Shown piece by piece: positions 39,988 to 40,079 of a DNA stretch of 40,079 nt. The translations under genes were made by a program, and so were the position numbers. The notes under the pieces are model-generated. The model was not told where the DNA came from. It saw only the letters and a list, made by a program, of their open reading frames with translations, and made no database searches. Within the stretch, counting starts at the first letter, position 1. Every line of letters begins with the position of its first letter. Source of the DNA: Nitrososphaerota archaeon (GTDB lineage Archaea; Thermoproteota; Nitrososphaeria; Conexivisphaerales; UBA164); NCBI GenBank assembly GCA_009903795.1, contig WYER01000031.1, positions 1 through 40,079 of the forward strand, in the 5' to 3' direction.

Positions 39988-40079
39988 ATGAAAACGGTTG
40001 AGGAAGAAATTCGCGAAAGGATGAGGAAAAAGTTTTCTCCTTGTAAGAATGGAGAGAAAATAGACTTTGTGAAGTTTTC
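39988..40079 (+). CDS. 5' part of an unknown gene, cut by window end
   Basis: ATG 39988 opens a frame that continues to the end: MKTVEEEIRERMRKKFSPCK, NGEKIDFVKF. It is charged and helical, with no recognisable motif in 30 residues. It lies downstream of the twin repeats and runs divergently from the replication operon. Confidence 0.55.
   Translation, partial: MKTVEEEIRERMRKKFSPCKNGEKIDFVKF

Noticed and set aside
1-40079. The window as one closed circular plasmid
   Set aside because: The gene starting at 39988 and the integrase frame at base 3 are out of register if the ends are joined, and most of the integrase would be missing. The ends show no overlap.
1-40079. CRISPR array, tRNA or rRNA genes
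   Set aside because: No regularly spaced short repeats were found; the repeats present are palindromic twins, iterons or IS ends. No tRNA- or rRNA-like sequence was recognised.

Overview
The window is archaeal DNA, most likely from a thermophilic or acidophilic archaeon related to the Thermoproteota. The lineage is an inference. What the sequence shows is many leaderless genes with a TATA box of the form TTTTTAAA about 25 nt upstream of the start codon, a TFB (archaeal TFIIB) paralogue, a PrimPol-SF3 helicase of about the size and domain order of the Sulfolobus plasmid pRN1 replication protein, and homologues of VirB6/CedA, VirB4/CedB and archaeal GspE/VirB11 ATPases. I found no rRNA, tRNA, CRISPR array or ordinary housekeeping operon. 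I read the window as a large mobile element (plasmid or integrative element) carrying a cargo and defence island.

Layout. (1) 1-1420: the C-terminus of a tyrosine integrase with a zinc ribbon, a possible 33-codon gene, and a protein built from an internal duplication. (2) 1443-14906: an almost wholly minus-strand DNA-transfer module. It holds a polytopic CedA/VirB6-like protein, a VirB11/GspE ATPase, a divergent Cas4-like nuclease, two surface or secreted proteins, three small accessory proteins, a VirB4/CedB ATPase, two small proteins (one membrane), a TFB, a PD-(D/E)XK-like gene split by a TnpB insertion sequence, and a three-TM protein. No relaxase or VirD4 is visible. (3) About 15.0-34.55 kb: a mosaic island with shifting base composition. 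It holds a ribbon-helix-helix regulator plus an AAA/DUF4143-type ATPase, a DnaQ-like exonuclease, an unknown gene paired with a small PD-ExK-like gene, a calcineurin phosphoesterase fused to an RNase H-like domain, a DHH phosphoesterase, an unusual tandem array of mutually overlapping paralogues, a DUF2201-type metallopeptidase, a YgjP/SprT-like peptidase, a nuclease with a C-terminal EVE/PUA-like region, and a 1146-aa type IIG-like restriction-modification enzyme. Broken IS copies, a MITE and a TnpB-derived mini-element lie between them. (4) 34.56-40.08 kb: the replication module. It holds a TnpB relic, an RHH regulator, a repeat-rich non-coding stretch, the PrimPol-helicase, a protein sharing the PrimPol C-terminal domain, a tandem-RHH regulator, and two identical 78-bp palindromic repeats that look like an origin.

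How it may work together (inference). The replication module copies the element, the integrase inserts it, and the CedA/CedB/VirB11-like set moves DNA across the membrane, with the Cas4-like and PD-ExK enzymes processing DNA. The TFB and RHH proteins would control the element's own stereotyped promoters. The island supplies restriction and other nucleic-acid-cutting functions. The strongest candidates for something undescribed are the transfer module on a PrimPol element, the overlapping tandem paralogues at 25.5-26.4 kb, the 18.5-20.0 kb two-gene cassette and the phosphoesterase/RNase H-like fusion.
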